Shown in pieces: positions 21,705 through 32,737 of a stretch of DNA of 64,000 nucleotides (its first letter is position 1; the number at the start of each line of letters is the position of its first letter). The stretch comes from Hypomesus transpacificus (lineage: Eukaryota > Chordata > Actinopteri > Osmeriformes > Osmeridae). A program made the position numbers and the translations under genes. The stretch spans positions 8,530,237-8,594,236 of the forward strand of contig NC_061082.1 of NCBI RefSeq assembly GCF_021917145.1. Direction: 5' to 3'. The notes beneath the pieces were generated by a model. It saw only the letters and a list, made by a program, of their open reading frames with translations. It was not told the DNA's origin and did not search any database.

Positions 21705-22215
21705 ATCTAAGGGGTGGCAAGGGGTGGCAGCTGCCACCCCAATAAAAAATACTGCCACCCCAATTTTTGTTTTTTATTTTTAATGCATTTAGCAGACGCT
21801 TTTATCCAAAGTGACTTCCAAGAGAGAGCTTTACAAAAGTGCATAGGTCTCTGATCATAACAACGATATAGCCCCAAACATTGCGGGTAGCCAAAACATG
21901 AAGCATACATTGTGAAAAAAACAGTCCCAAAGGGAAGAACTGTAAGAGCAGGTAGCGAAACAAGTTACAATTCAACAACATGAACCTCAATCTTCCCATG
22001 GAAAAATATTATTTGTACATTACAGAACATTTCAATAGATAATATTAATGTTACTGTTTAATTTAAACTACAATGTTCTAGCCTAATCATTTACCATAGG
22101 CAGTACTGTACTCCCCTACTTTGGGTTTGATTCGCTTCCAGGAGGCCACCCAACAACTTCCTTCTGCCACCCCAAGTCAGGGTCCTCAGGCCCCACCCCA
22201 AAAAAGCATCCTGCA
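21705..22215. repeat. TGCCACCCC-rich element split by another repeat
   Basis: GGGGTGGCAAGGGGTGGCAGCTGCCACCCC at the left (in two segments) and TGCCACCCCAAGTCAGG at the right flank the repeat copy at 21780-21995. The two parts look like one older element interrupted by a later insertion. The family is not identified. Confidence 0.4.
21780..21995 (-). repeat. Interspersed repeat, GCGTCTGCTAAATG-tail family (copy 2)
   Basis: Matches copy 1 at 5516-5830 along its length: TTTAGCAGACGCTTTTATCC, AGAGAGAGCTTTACAAA, AGCCCCAAA, AAAGGGAAGAA. No coding potential. Confidence 0.65.
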
Positions 22216-23508
22216 AACTCTGAAGTGAAGTTTGGTCTTATATTTATAATGATCATCCATGAATATCCTTACATTACCAGATTAAATTCAATACAAATCT
22301 GTTGGTCTTAAAAAATTCAAATGAATGTTGCTGTTAAATAGCTTCTGTATGTCTGTAGTGCCAGATGTTGTGTTTGACTATTAGAGTATTCCATATTGTT
22401 GTTATCACCGCCTATTCAGTGTGTGAGATCATTCATCTCCATTTTCTATAGGCCTAAAGATCCACTGGATCATTCGGACAGGGTCAAAGTGTCCAAGCAA
22501 AGCCGGCCCTCCAAGCTTCCATAGCATCTCAGTAGGACTGTAAAGTATATATATGAAATCATCGTGTCATTTACAGTATGGACAATGAGACCCCTATTAA
22601 TAATTTAATTAGAACAATTGGTTACACCATAATCCACATCATAATCAACATAATCCACCAAATTGTTGGAAATTCACTTACTCTCACAGTGGACTTTTCT
22701 GCATGACCCTTACCTGTACAATTGAAGTGAGCATATAAAATCATGCCGAATGGAAGATAAAAGTAATTTCAATTAAATATTATTTGTTCATCAGCCTTGC
22801 AACATGTTTTGTGCTTGGTACTTTGAGCCAGTTAACATGTGTGGTGGAAGTTCTGAGAATCCCACATTAATGTAAAGAGAGCTAGTGTGACCATCTATGC
22901 AGAAAAAAGACAGTATATATTGTACATATGGCACTGTAGGTTGTACAGATACCGTGATACAATATGGAAAATTAGTTCAAATTATTGTGAACATGACCTG
23001 AAACAGATCCCATTCTCCAACCAGCACAGCAGTATTGCAGGCTGTCTGTTTATTTGACAATCATGGTATGGATAAATTCAATACCATAGGCTTATCCCAC
23101 TGGGGCACTGAACAGGGGATATCAACCCTTGTTTTGTTTGCTTGATAGGCCAAAGCAGTGTTTAGGAAGAATAGCTAGACTGTAAGAGAACTAACTATGA
23201 GCAATACAGGCAAATTGCCTGTGACAGGCGTAAATACAGTGTAATTTAACAGTTTTAATATCTCTGCGCCTGGCTCTCTGGAAAAACTGAAACTTAAGAT
23301 GACGTTTGATCATGATTGAAGATAATTACTCAACTTGGAAATGTAGTCTGTGATATGTTGACCAAAATATTTACAAATGGAGCAAAGTCAATCCTATCAG
23401 ACCAAATGATTTACCAATACTCTGAATACTCAATCTAAAAGGTGTCTCCATGATATCCCTGTAGAGGGAGTAATCAGCTACACTAGCGTGGTTGTTGTAC
23501 TTCTATTC

Positions 23509-23692
23509 AGGGAGTCAGATGGCTGAGCGGTGAGGGAGTCGGGCTAGTAATCAGAAGGTTGCCGGATCGAGGTCGCCATGCCAAAATGACCTTGTGTTCT
23601 TGGGCTAGGCACTTCACCCTACTTGCCTCGGGGGGAATGTCCCTTTACTTACTGTAAGTCGCTCTGGATAAGAGCGTCTGCTAAATGAAATA
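23509..23692 (+). repeat. tRNA-derived SINE
   Basis: Well preserved copy of the family seen at 3113: GATGGCTGAGCGGTGAGG A box, AGAAGGTTGCCGGATCGA B box, GGCACTTCACCCTACTTGCC, and the tail GCTCTGGATAAGAGCGTC followed by TGCTAAATG. Confidence 0.8.
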
Positions 23693-23795
23693 CGAAAAAA
23701 TACAGTAGGAATGAGTCCAACGCTAACCAGATAACATTTGGTTTATCAATCAAGGTTTATTTTGGACAGAGTGACAGTTGATGAAAAACTAGACC

Positions 23796-25562
23796 CTAGT
23801 TGAAGTCAGTGATTGTTCTGCTCACTCCTCCCCAGTCGCTGTACTTCCTGTACTCTCCAGGCCTCAGGTAGTATTGCCTGCCCTTGTAGTTGGGCTGGTC
23901 GTACATCAGCCAGTGGCCGTCCATCACGTTGCAGTCGTCGCTCCATCATCTGACCTCCCATATCAGAGCGATCATACAGCCTCATGTTGTAGTTGCCACA
24001 GTGCTGAACACAGGCAGAGTCACTGTTACTAACTTTCCAGATTTAACATTTTCAGTAGCATAATAAAAAATTGTTACAGATATTGTACATCTTGAGATTG
24101 TATGATAGATAGATAATGCTGTCATGGCTAATTAGCTGGCTAATACATTGACACAGCTATACTGAGGACCCAAACGCACAACACACACACACGTTGGTTT
24201 AGATGTGCACTGAACTTTATTTGAGAGACAGGGAGGAAGAGGCTGGCAGGAGATTTTGAGGGGTGGCACATGTTTATTTGGAATCAATGTTTATTTGAAA
24301 TGCCCCCAAAGTAAGACATTTTATGTCAAAAACATTAGGCTACATTATTATGGCACTTAAATTAAATATATTGAGGAAACACTGAAATATTGTTTCAAAA
24401 GTGTTTTCATTGATTTATTGGCTATTGGTTACTCAATAATAAACTGTATTACCAAACCGAAGGTTGGACAACTTGGTCAGCTAGTAGTATAGAATAATGT
24501 GCAACAAGTTTGAAGTTTGTATGGTTTGAAGAAACACTGAAAATTGTGTGTATTGAAATGTCTGCTAGGTTTTTCGGCATTCAGGCTCTCTACTCTTTTA
24601 CCCCGGTCCCTAAATATGACACGGAGCCTGAACAGAGGTACTAATATGAATGTTTGTTGAACTCGAATATGAAACTGCTTTCACCTCAGTCTCTGCGCAG
24701 TGGGGAGGGTGGTTGGAGTCGTCTAGTGCTGCATTCGCTTGCAGTCGGATATTAGAAATTCGTTCTCGCAAATGTTCGATGAGCCACAACTTTTCTTTGT
24801 ATTCAAAGCTGCCCCCTAGCGGGGTACCGGTAGGAGGAATGGAGGATTGGAAGCGGTGATATGGTGGTAGATAGGAACAAGCGTTAGCACAAAAAAAGGT
24901 GTAGACGAATCAAACACAGAAAGCCAGGAATACAGACGCAGGGTCGGCGATTCAACAAACTGGCGAGTAGCGAATGACAATATGGGGTTTAAGATCTGTG
25001 GTGTTGATAAGGTATTGAGACACAGGTGGGTTTAGTTATCGGGAGGAACGGAATGGATGTAACGGAATGGATGACCTGGAATAAACAGACGGAACAGACT
25101 AGAACCCGGCCTGGACTAGGCCGGGGACATGACATAGGCCTACATAGCAAATGCAGCAGTTGATGCCTCTTGCCTTCATTCCTAAGAATTCTACTGTACA
25201 GTGCTCAATGATTGCATACTGCATGTCTTGCCACATGCACAAATTATTCACCAATAAACAATTACATTACTGAATTTACTCAGCTTTATCTAAACCTCTA
25301 TCATTCACGATCCTACTGCCTTACCATGGGGATCATGTGAGAGGATCTGATGCAGTCGTTGATGCCAATCATCCGCACAGGAACACAGAACATAGTCTCT
25401 CAAATACTGTCAGCCTCCAGAACTGCAAGCTGATAATGATTTTTTTTAATCTATGCCAAATGCTTGCCTTGATAAAGGTGTCCAATGCTATGGCGTAGTT
25501 AAATGTGTAAAAAAGTGTAAGGCGAATGCAAATGCTTGATACCTTACCTTCCCAATGGTCAT
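23796..25562 (-). pseudogene. Gamma-crystallin pseudogene 8
   Basis: All three exons are recognisable on the minus strand, but the gene is broken. Exon 1 is intact (25548-25562, MTIGK then GTAAGG). Of exon 2 only the last 50 or so bases survive (about 25325-25380, ending RSSHMIPM before GTAAGG). Exon 3 (23796-24003) has lost about 5 and about 45 bases after QMME, shifting the frame, and about seven codons near its end, although it still closes with ITDFN and a stop. The retained middle part is almost identical to the exon 3 at 28819-29091, with about two differences in 110 bases, pointing to a recent duplication or conversion. A retroelement-like insert lies between exons 3 and 2. Confidence 0.88.
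24120..25134 (-). mobile_element. LTR-like or retroelement fragment inside the pseudogene
   Basis: Begins TGTCATGG and ends GGGGACATGACA, giving TG...CA termini with a short inverted repeat TGTCATG/CATGACA. Minus-strand content (CCGGCCTAGTCCAGGCCGG, CACCTGTGTCTCAATACC) resembles noncoding parts of fish retroelements that I recall only generally. No flanking target duplication was found, so the boundaries are tentative. Confidence 0.4.
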
Positions 25563-25609
25563 GTTGGCATCAGGATGGATAACTGCTCAATGCTGTTTTA
25601 CCAGCCAAG

Positions 25610-26690
25610 CCACTGTCCTTATTTTTAAGACAGAACGAGCAGCTGTGTGATTGTGCAGCATGAAGTATTGTCATTCAAATATATCCCTCGCATAGTGATG
25701 ATGATTCAGAGGTGGGGGGCTGGATGTAAAAAGATGGACAGTAGTGTGTAATGACTAATTGTTCTCTCCCCATGTTCATCACAATTCCCTTGAAAATGCT
25801 ACTGTACACAAGACTGACACAACACATAGCCTGGCATAAGCAAAAATTGGTATCAACACTATGCTCATTACAGTAGCCACACATAGACTCCCAATGGGCC
25901 ATAGACTTCACCATACAATATATGCTGTAAAACAGTAAATGAAACAATGTTATATATTACAATAAAGTGAAAGACAAATTCACAACAGAATGATCATATA
26001 ATAAAATAAATGTCTTGAATCTTCCATAGAAATATTGAATCTAAATAGTGTTAATATTAGTAAGTACTCAGGTCACACTTTATTTTAACAATACTGTAAC
26101 AATGTTGCTTTTCTTAACAAAAATCCATCTATGGACTGCTTTTTACCATGTCTGTTTACCATGAGGTAGTTGAAATGCATGCCCTTTAAATAGAATAAAA
26201 ATTGCAATTTGGCTTAATCATCAAGTAATAGGCTGGAAAGATGGTTTCATTAAACACAATTTAATTTAAGAAAAATGGTGCTGTCTTGAACCTTGGTATG
26301 GTATGTAGGCCTGGAACTCCTCTCTCGGTGGGGACTGGCGGAACCACAGGAGTCCATGGAAGACATGTATATTACATCTCATCGATCGATATAACATCAA
26401 GTACGAGATGAAAACAGGTGTCACCAAAGTTTTTTTTCTCTCAGATCACATTCAAGAATGAGATTGTAGAATGACTGATCTTTTCAAAAAAACGTCCAAA
26501 ATGTCTGATCAACAAAAAAGTATGTCTTTGTCTAAAATGGATTGAAAACCCGAGCATTGTATATTCTAACCTTTCTGAGAGTATCTCATGTACAGTATCA
26601 TAGAGATTAACTGTAATGTACAGAATGGTGATTGATGCTCAAATAGTTACAGTCCCACTGTTTGTCTTATACCATAGAAGCTCTCCTTAG
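25610..26690. other. Intergenic, no gene recognised
   Basis: Upstream region of pseudogene 8, with ATTGTCATTC (25667-25676) matching the crystallin 7 promoter motif and a degraded TATA (CTTAAAAAT near 25622-25630 on the minus strand). The rest is AT-rich spacer. Confidence 0.5.
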
Positions 26691-26692
26691 CT

Positions 26693-27833
26693 TTAGAAGT
26701 CCGTGATGCGGCAAATGGAACCCACTCTGGCACTTATGCCCCCCCATTCACTGAACCTCTTGTACTCCCCAGGCCTAATGAGGTACATCCTGCCTCTGTA
26801 GTCGGGGTGCTCATAGAACAGCCAATTTCCTTTGGTAACTTTGCAGGAGAAGATGTCATTTATGTGGAAACGGTCCATTACACTGGGACAGTCGTCCAGG
26901 AGGTCCATCATCTGACCTCCAAACTCTAATCGCTCGTAAAGACGCACGTTAAATGACCCAGAATCCTGTGAGAGAGAGGAAAGCTATGGTAATTGATGCA
27001 AACCAATGAAAATGTATTTCGTCGGACTGACCTTTGAGTGTCCATCCTTTGTTGCCACACTTGTTGTAAAAGTGTGACCGACGTCAAATATTTGCAGGAC
27101 CATTGGGAAGCATGGACTGGAATTAACAAATGTTTTACCTAGTCTCTACGCATAGTACGAATGTCTCACAAAGCTTTTCATTCGAAGCAGAGCTCATCAT
27201 GGGGATGATGCGGCATGAGCTGATACAGTCATTTACGGCCATCCAGCAATGGAAGTCAGTGTATTCGCCTCGACTCAGGAAGTACTGGTGGCCTGAGAAG
27301 TTGGGATTCTCGTACACCATTAAACACCCGCTGTCCACCCTGATAGAATTGCAGCAGTTGAAGTGGCTAAGCAAGTCCTCACAGTCCTTGCTGCATTCAA
27401 AATGACGTCCCTTGAAGTTCCTCTCCTCGTAAAAGGTGATCTGGATAATGGAGTTCCAGTAGTAATATGATATTTCTATGAACATGACTAACTGGAATGC
27501 CTTGTCTAACCCTGTAACTCACTTTAGTGACTAGCCCGACACAGAATAACTCCTTCCCTACACGGTTATTGGAACAGAGATTGCTAATAATGGCTCGTTT
27601 ACTTCATATTGTATGAAGGAATTATGTAACACAGGAAGTCTTAATTTAAACAGTTCCTTATCTTGTACCTGGTCCCCCTTATATGTCTGTACAATATAAA
27701 TGACTACACAGGTATAAGGGCAACATAATAGAAAGTATGACCTTTGGAAATGTGCCCATTGGCCCCAACCTAAGTTGGCCTCCCATTTAGCTGTGGTGCT
27801 AATGTTTACCTTTCCTTTAGTTGAATGCATCAT
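26693..27833 (-). CDS. cryg: Gamma-crystallin 9, divergent, with lost intron 2 donor
   Basis: Three exons: 27810-27833 (MMHSTKGK then GTAAAC), 27198-27440 (ITFYEERNFKGRHFE... to RIIPM) and 26693-26965 (DSGSFNVRLYERLEFGG... to ITDF and TAA). Spliced conventionally it would give 179 aa with Trp in both domains (HCWMAV; GNWLFYE; SEWGG). Both domain exons are fully open and conserved, but the position after IPM, where every paralog has GTRAG, reads ATGAGC (27197 down to 27192): the first intron base is A instead of G. The next usable GT sites would shift the frame or hit a stop at once. It is therefore either a very young pseudogene, a mutant allele or a base error. Exon 1 lies below a TATATAT box (27887-27893) and a MARE-like palindrome (27906-27918). 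Confidence 0.75.
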
Positions 27834-27886
27834 GCCTTGCCGTGCCTGTATGGTGTGTCCAGCTCTTTGAAGACAATGCCTGTCAC

Positions 27887-27918
27887 ATATATAGAGGACT
27901 TGAAGTGCAGACTCTGCA
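27887..27918 (-). promoter_or_regulatory. Promoter of crystallin 9
   Basis: TATATAT at 27887-27893 and a palindromic TGCAGACTCTGCA at 27906-27918, which resembles a full Maf recognition element (TGCTGAGTCAGCA) with both outer half sites kept. Confidence 0.45.
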
Positions 27919-27929
27919 CATGCCATTCA

Positions 27930-28755
27930 TATTGTAATACCCAGTGGTCGTTTGTGCTTGTGTTATTGTGCCATCCTGAAGTGCTTGAGTTAAGGTTTGA
28001 GAGGAACTGAGAACATGTGCGAGGTGCTTGGTTGCTGGCAGTGGTTTTAAGTTTGTAGCTCCATATAGCTTTCAGTATTTGGTAGAAAACTCAAACAAAA
28101 ACTAAATATGGAAATGTGTACTTAAGAGAAAAAAACATACATGTACATTTGTCTCTGTTGAAATGCTATTTATTTTGAAAACATGTAAATACTCTGATAT
28201 TGGGATCAATATCAGACTACACATACCAACCCTTTCTGCATTCTGGATTTATCTCAATTATAATCATCACTCTATGGTTTCATCTCATAGGGAATTTAAA
28301 GTATCGGTGCAGTTAAGCCAAATTTAAGAATGTATGTGCTGTCTCAAAGCTGTCAATTGTTACCCCTATTTTGCCATTTTGTTTTTCAGTAAGCCCCTGA
28401 AGACTCTTTTCATACAGTATTCACCCTTTGAGTTGTCCTGCCCTCTGGTGGTAGAAGAGAGATCCTGAAAGCCTGGCCTCACAAACCTTAATCTTTGCTT
28501 TGAACTGCACACATTGTTCAATCATAAACAAGGTGAGAAGGGAAACAGTGAATGGTGTAAGAGAGAATATGGAGTCAAGTGGACCCAGCTGAATAATAGA
28601 TAACACTGGAGTCCTGTCTGGTCAGTCTCAATGCTACCATAGCTTTATTTAGCCCTCTAAGTAGTGTAAGGGAGTCAGGCCTCACATCCACACCTGACAA
28701 CATGGCCTCTAAACAGAGAGAGCAAGAAAAAAACAGAAAACACCTGAGCACCGAC
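27930..28755. other. Intergenic, no gene recognised
   Basis: Spacer between crystallin 9 and crystallin 10. No exons or element termini were seen. Confidence 0.5.
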
Positions 28756-28818
28756 ATCATTTTATTCAGCGTGTGAAAGAAAGCAAAGAATAGAAAATTC
28801 ACGAGGACCATTCTGTTT

Positions 28819-29658
28819 TTAGAGATCCATGATGCGTCTGAGGGAGCCAACCCTGGAGCTCACTCCTCCCCAGTCGTTGTACTTCCTGTACTCTCCGGGC
28901 CTCAGGTAGTATTGCCTGCCCTTGTAGTTGGGCTGGTCGTACATCAGCCAGTGGCCGTCCATCACGTTGCAGGAGTTGATGTCGGACATGCGGAAACGGT
29001 CCTGGACATTGGGGCAGTCGTCGCTCAGCTCCATCATCTGACCTCCCATATCAGAGCGATCATACAGCCTCATCTTGTAGTTGCCACGGTGCTGTGGAGA
29101 CAGAGAATGAATCTGAAAGTTACTTATGGGTTCCAAAAGTTTGTGAGGCAAGTATGTGAGGAGAAAATACCTCAAGAAGAAAGTTATTATATTTACATCC
29201 TCACCATGGGAATCATACGGCAGGACCTAATGTTCATTCCCATAATGCGCATGTAGTCAGGGTACTCGCCCCTCCTCATGAAGTACTGGTTTCCCTCGTA
29301 GTTGGGGCCATCGTAGATCATGAACATGCCACTCTCCACCCTGATCGACTTGCATTGGTTGAACATGGAGTGCAAGTCGGCACAGTCACTCATGCATTCA
29401 TGGTGACGGCCACCAAAGTTCCTATCCTCGTAGAAGATAATCTGATCAAATAATGACAGTTTGGGATTTAGGATATATGCATCCATAAATCACATGTGAG
29501 ATCTGAACAGCCTTTACATTTGACAGTGATATGCATTTTGTGTCATACGGGTGATCAACAGAACATAAAACCAAAAAGTATTTGTGAAGTTGGTTGTAAT
29601 TCATATTGCATGCATTGCATTAGAAATAAAATGTCTTAAAAACACCAACCTTGCCCAT
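28819..29658 (-). CDS. cryg: Gamma-crystallin 10 (three exons)
   Basis: Lens protein of 172 aa. Exons: 29650-29658 (MGK), 29205-29441 ([15 protein letters not shown]... to RMIPM, two codons shorter than usual at IMGMNIRSC) and 28819-29091 ([17 protein letters not shown]... to RRIMDL and TAA). Phase-0 introns; the first donor is GTTGGT, weaker than in the paralogs. Trp content is intermediate (GHWLMY and NDWGG). Its exon 3 is the closest relative of pseudogene 8. The minus-strand AATAAA is at 28761-28766, about 53 bp after the stop, and the TATA box at 29713-29718. Confidence 0.92.
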
Positions 29659-29712
29659 GTTTGTCGTTTGACGATCTGTTTGCTGTGCTATAATCAACGA
29701 TGAGCATTTATC

Positions 29713-29770
29713 TTTATATGCATTTCCCCAGGGACAGAGCTAACACTCTGCGTTGTTATTTAAATCAGCA
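29713..29770 (-). promoter_or_regulatory. Promoter of crystallin 10
   Basis: Minus-strand TATAAA (29713-29718), AAATAACAAC (29752-29761) and TGCTGATTTA (29761-29770), the same half-MARE plus AATAACAAY arrangement as crystallin 7. Confidence 0.6.
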
Positions 29771-30245
29771 TGCATGGTGGAGTCAGCAGAAAGTCCACAA
29801 GTGTCTTGCAGTCCTTGTTTTCATTTCCACTAGGGCAGCTACATTGGTCACATTTTAGCTTCCAGCAAGTGCCACAGTATTGATGGGCACTGGAACATTC
29901 AGGAATACCCCTGGAGCCAGTATCACATTTATCGTTCGCAAACAATTGGATGTTTTGATGTTTCTTTTCCCATGGATTCAGAAATAATTGTTCCTTTTAG
30001 GCTATAGTTATGAATCCTTGAAGACCCCAATAGTTTTTAAAGCGTTGAAAAAATGCTTTGTATTGCAAAAATGTATAAATATTTATCAAATGGAATGTTG
30101 GAGGTCATCACATAGCAATCAGGACAACTTGGTAGCAGGGAAGGGCATAATTACTTTATTTGTGGTTTCCAATGAAAAGTCAATAATATTTACACCCCCC
30201 CCCCCCCCCATCATACAGGTGAAGTAATATAGTGAACCACAGTCT
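29771..30245. other. Intergenic, contains a poly(C) run
   Basis: No gene recognised. A homopolymer C tract of about 15 bases lies at roughly 30195-30210. This is also the probable 3' UTR or downstream flank of the C2orf80-like gene. Confidence 0.45.
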
Positions 30246-31864
30246 TCAGTCAGGCAGGGTCAGGGACTCTTTGGATCCATCATAATGCTCTGTTTGTCCT
30301 TTGAGAGAGTCACTGCTGTCCTGTAGAGATAGATAGAGATCATTGATCGTAAGGATAGAGAAAGAAAATTACATAGATGAGATCTATCCACTGTCACTTT
30401 TTTATGGAGTGTATAAACCAGCATCTATGGGTGTATTGTCACTCACACTGAAGAAGGAATGGGATGTGGATGAGGAAGAAGAAGATGGCAAAGAGGCCCT
30501 CCTCCCAGTAGCAACTCTTGCTTTAGTCTTCTCAGAAAGCCACCGCTTCAACTTTTGGGCTAAATAAGAATGGTAGAGGGAAAGTGAGGAAGAGAAGCAC
30601 AGCTGTGACAAAGTACAGCCTGTCAGAGTGTAGGAACACAGACAGAAACCAACTTACTGTGTTTTCTGGAATGATCTATGGCCTTGTAGGAGCCCAACAT
30701 GGCAAATGGATGGTAGGACAAGGTGAAAGGGTGAACAATGGAGCTCTGTAAAGAAAGAGCAACACAGACTTGAGATGATGGTCAACAATGTAGTTTAAAA
30801 TCAGTTGTATTTTTCTATGTACAATATACAAGTGTAAGGGGTCATGTGCATTGTCTCACAGTCTACCTTAGAATGCTGATGGGGGTAAGAGGCAGACGGT
30901 TTGCAGCTGTACATGGCTAGAATGTCCCTCACGGGCAGGCTATCCTGGAGCAGTGCAGAAAGAGTGAAAGTCAGTGGGAAAGTACTTTCAGCATTACATC
31001 ACAGAGGTTATAAAGCACCACCTGTCCCACACTGGCCTTTTGACTCGGCAGCCTAATTATGTCAGGTCATCAGTATTGCTTCGTGTCATCCCTCACTCGA
31101 CCACTCGAGGGTTCAATCTTGCGTCCTCTGACACAGTTACTACCTTTCATAAACACTGCTTTGGCCTGCTAAGCCTCTGTTGTGGAAGTTTTTGAGAGAG
31201 CCATGCTGCAAAGATGGGCATATTTATACTGCGCAGGTAGGTTTATACTGAGTGAGTTTAACCAATTCAACTTGGTTACACTTACTAAGATCATGCCAGC
31301 AAAGGAGGAGAGGATCATGGCTTCTCTCTCCAGATGGTTGGGGTATGGGTCATGTCCTGAGCTGCTCGTTCCACTGTAGAGAACCACAAAAGTCCCCTAA
31401 AGGTCTTTAAACTTCTGTTAGAAATGAGATTCATAAAGCTGATTGCCCAGACAGAAAGAATAAAAGGAATTACTCACATGATGTCCCTATCCATTAAATC
31501 TGTCCCCTCCTCTCTGTCCAACCACCAAAGGGCAACACTTATAGCCAAGTCATAATGGGCCTGGATGACAAAGCAGTCACATAAAGATTATGGCAGACAA
31601 TTACAAGGTGATTTGAGTTATCAAACAACCAACAGGATGGCGGTAAACTGTTACCAGGTCATCTAGCATGGTGGATGATCCTTTCCCCTTGGGATCAAAG
31701 CCCTTCTCTCTGAGTTTTTGGCCAATGTATCCACCCCTATAGAAACACATTTAAGTAGCTCTGAGGTGTTTGTGTGTCCCCGCACAGGCAGTTGGGTATC
31801 ATTTTAGATTAAATTAGACTTACAAAAGAGCTGCAATGTCTTTTCTCAGTTGCCTCTTCTCCAT
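30246..31864 (-). CDS. C2orf80: C2orf80 ortholog (eight exons)
   Basis: Uncharacterised vertebrate protein; no biochemical function is known to me. Exons: 31824-31864, 31655-31736, 31478-31560, 31286-31373, 30867-30944, 30658-30745, 30447-30559, 30246-30320, all GT-AG with consistent phases, giving 215 aa. Recognition rests on MEKRQLRKDIAALLGGYIG at the start, AHYDLAISVALWWLD and LEREAMILSSFAGMIL in the middle, and HPFTLSYHPFAML later, all of which parallel the human protein as I remember it. The C-terminal part is Ser-rich (SLPSSSSSSTSHS) and ends ESLTLPD. In human the gene also sits beside the gamma-crystallin cluster, which supports the call. Confidence 0.88.
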
Positions 31865-32737
31865 CTTAGGGTGGAGAAGCTTTACATGTAGGGAGAGGAG
31901 TCCTCCTCCTGGAGATACAACAGCCCTTTTATATAGAATCATAACATCTGTTGATAGTAGCCAGGATACATTTCCAAGGAAACCAGAGTGCAGGCCTGAA
32001 CCTGACACTTTCCTAGCCCTACTCAGAGTCCAGGAAATGCGATCCAGTTATGTAACTGCAGCACAGTACCATGTTCAAGTTAAGACTACACTAAGAATTA
32101 ATGTCAAATTGCTTTCAAGTTTGCCAAAGCCATAGTAAAATGGTTTGCAGTAATGCTGGAATTTACTGACAACTGTAAATAACATAGTTGAAGCGTACAA
32201 TATGCAATTTTGACTAGTAACACATTTAAACTGCACCACTTACAGTCTGCATAGAATGAATATATCATCTGTACTCACCGCAAAAGATAAGGCAAGATTA
32301 TGAAACTCCAAATTCCCCAAATAAAGAGGATAATCTGCTCCTGGTAACCCCTGGTAAGGCTCTGTGTGTATGTGTGTCTGGAGGTAGAAGTACAGATGAG
32401 CATGTAAACTGAATTATTTACTAGACTGAAAATTACCTAGCAGACTGGCTGAAGTACACAGCCTATCCTTGAGTTGAGTAAGACCTGTAAATGGTAAAAA
32501 GTATATTTCTATTCCTCTTAGGAGAGCTTGTTTAATGCATGTGTGTCCATAACAAAGAAATCACATTGTGATTTTAGGTTTCAACCAATTTATTAATATT
32601 TCAGACAATAAAAAGTATTCACTGGATATATATACATATTTAAAAAAAAGCATTTTACACCTGCATAAAACCGAGAGTAAAATAATTTAGCATTTTACAC
32701 CTGCATAAAAACCGAGAGTAAAAAAATCCAAAGAAAG

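Larger units (their letters stand above)
20990..23500. other. Intergenic, repeat-rich, no gene recognised
   Basis: Contains a repeat of the GCGTCTGCTAAATG-tail family (21780-21995) nested in a TGCCACCCC-rich element (about 21705-22215). The remainder is AT-rich without recognisable exons. Confidence 0.5.

Noticed and set aside
27135-27200. Reading on past the lost donor in crystallin 9 as an extended exon (MSSASNEKL...)
   Set aside because: It gives an unrelated tail with no family support, and the downstream exon still has a good acceptor in the expected phase.
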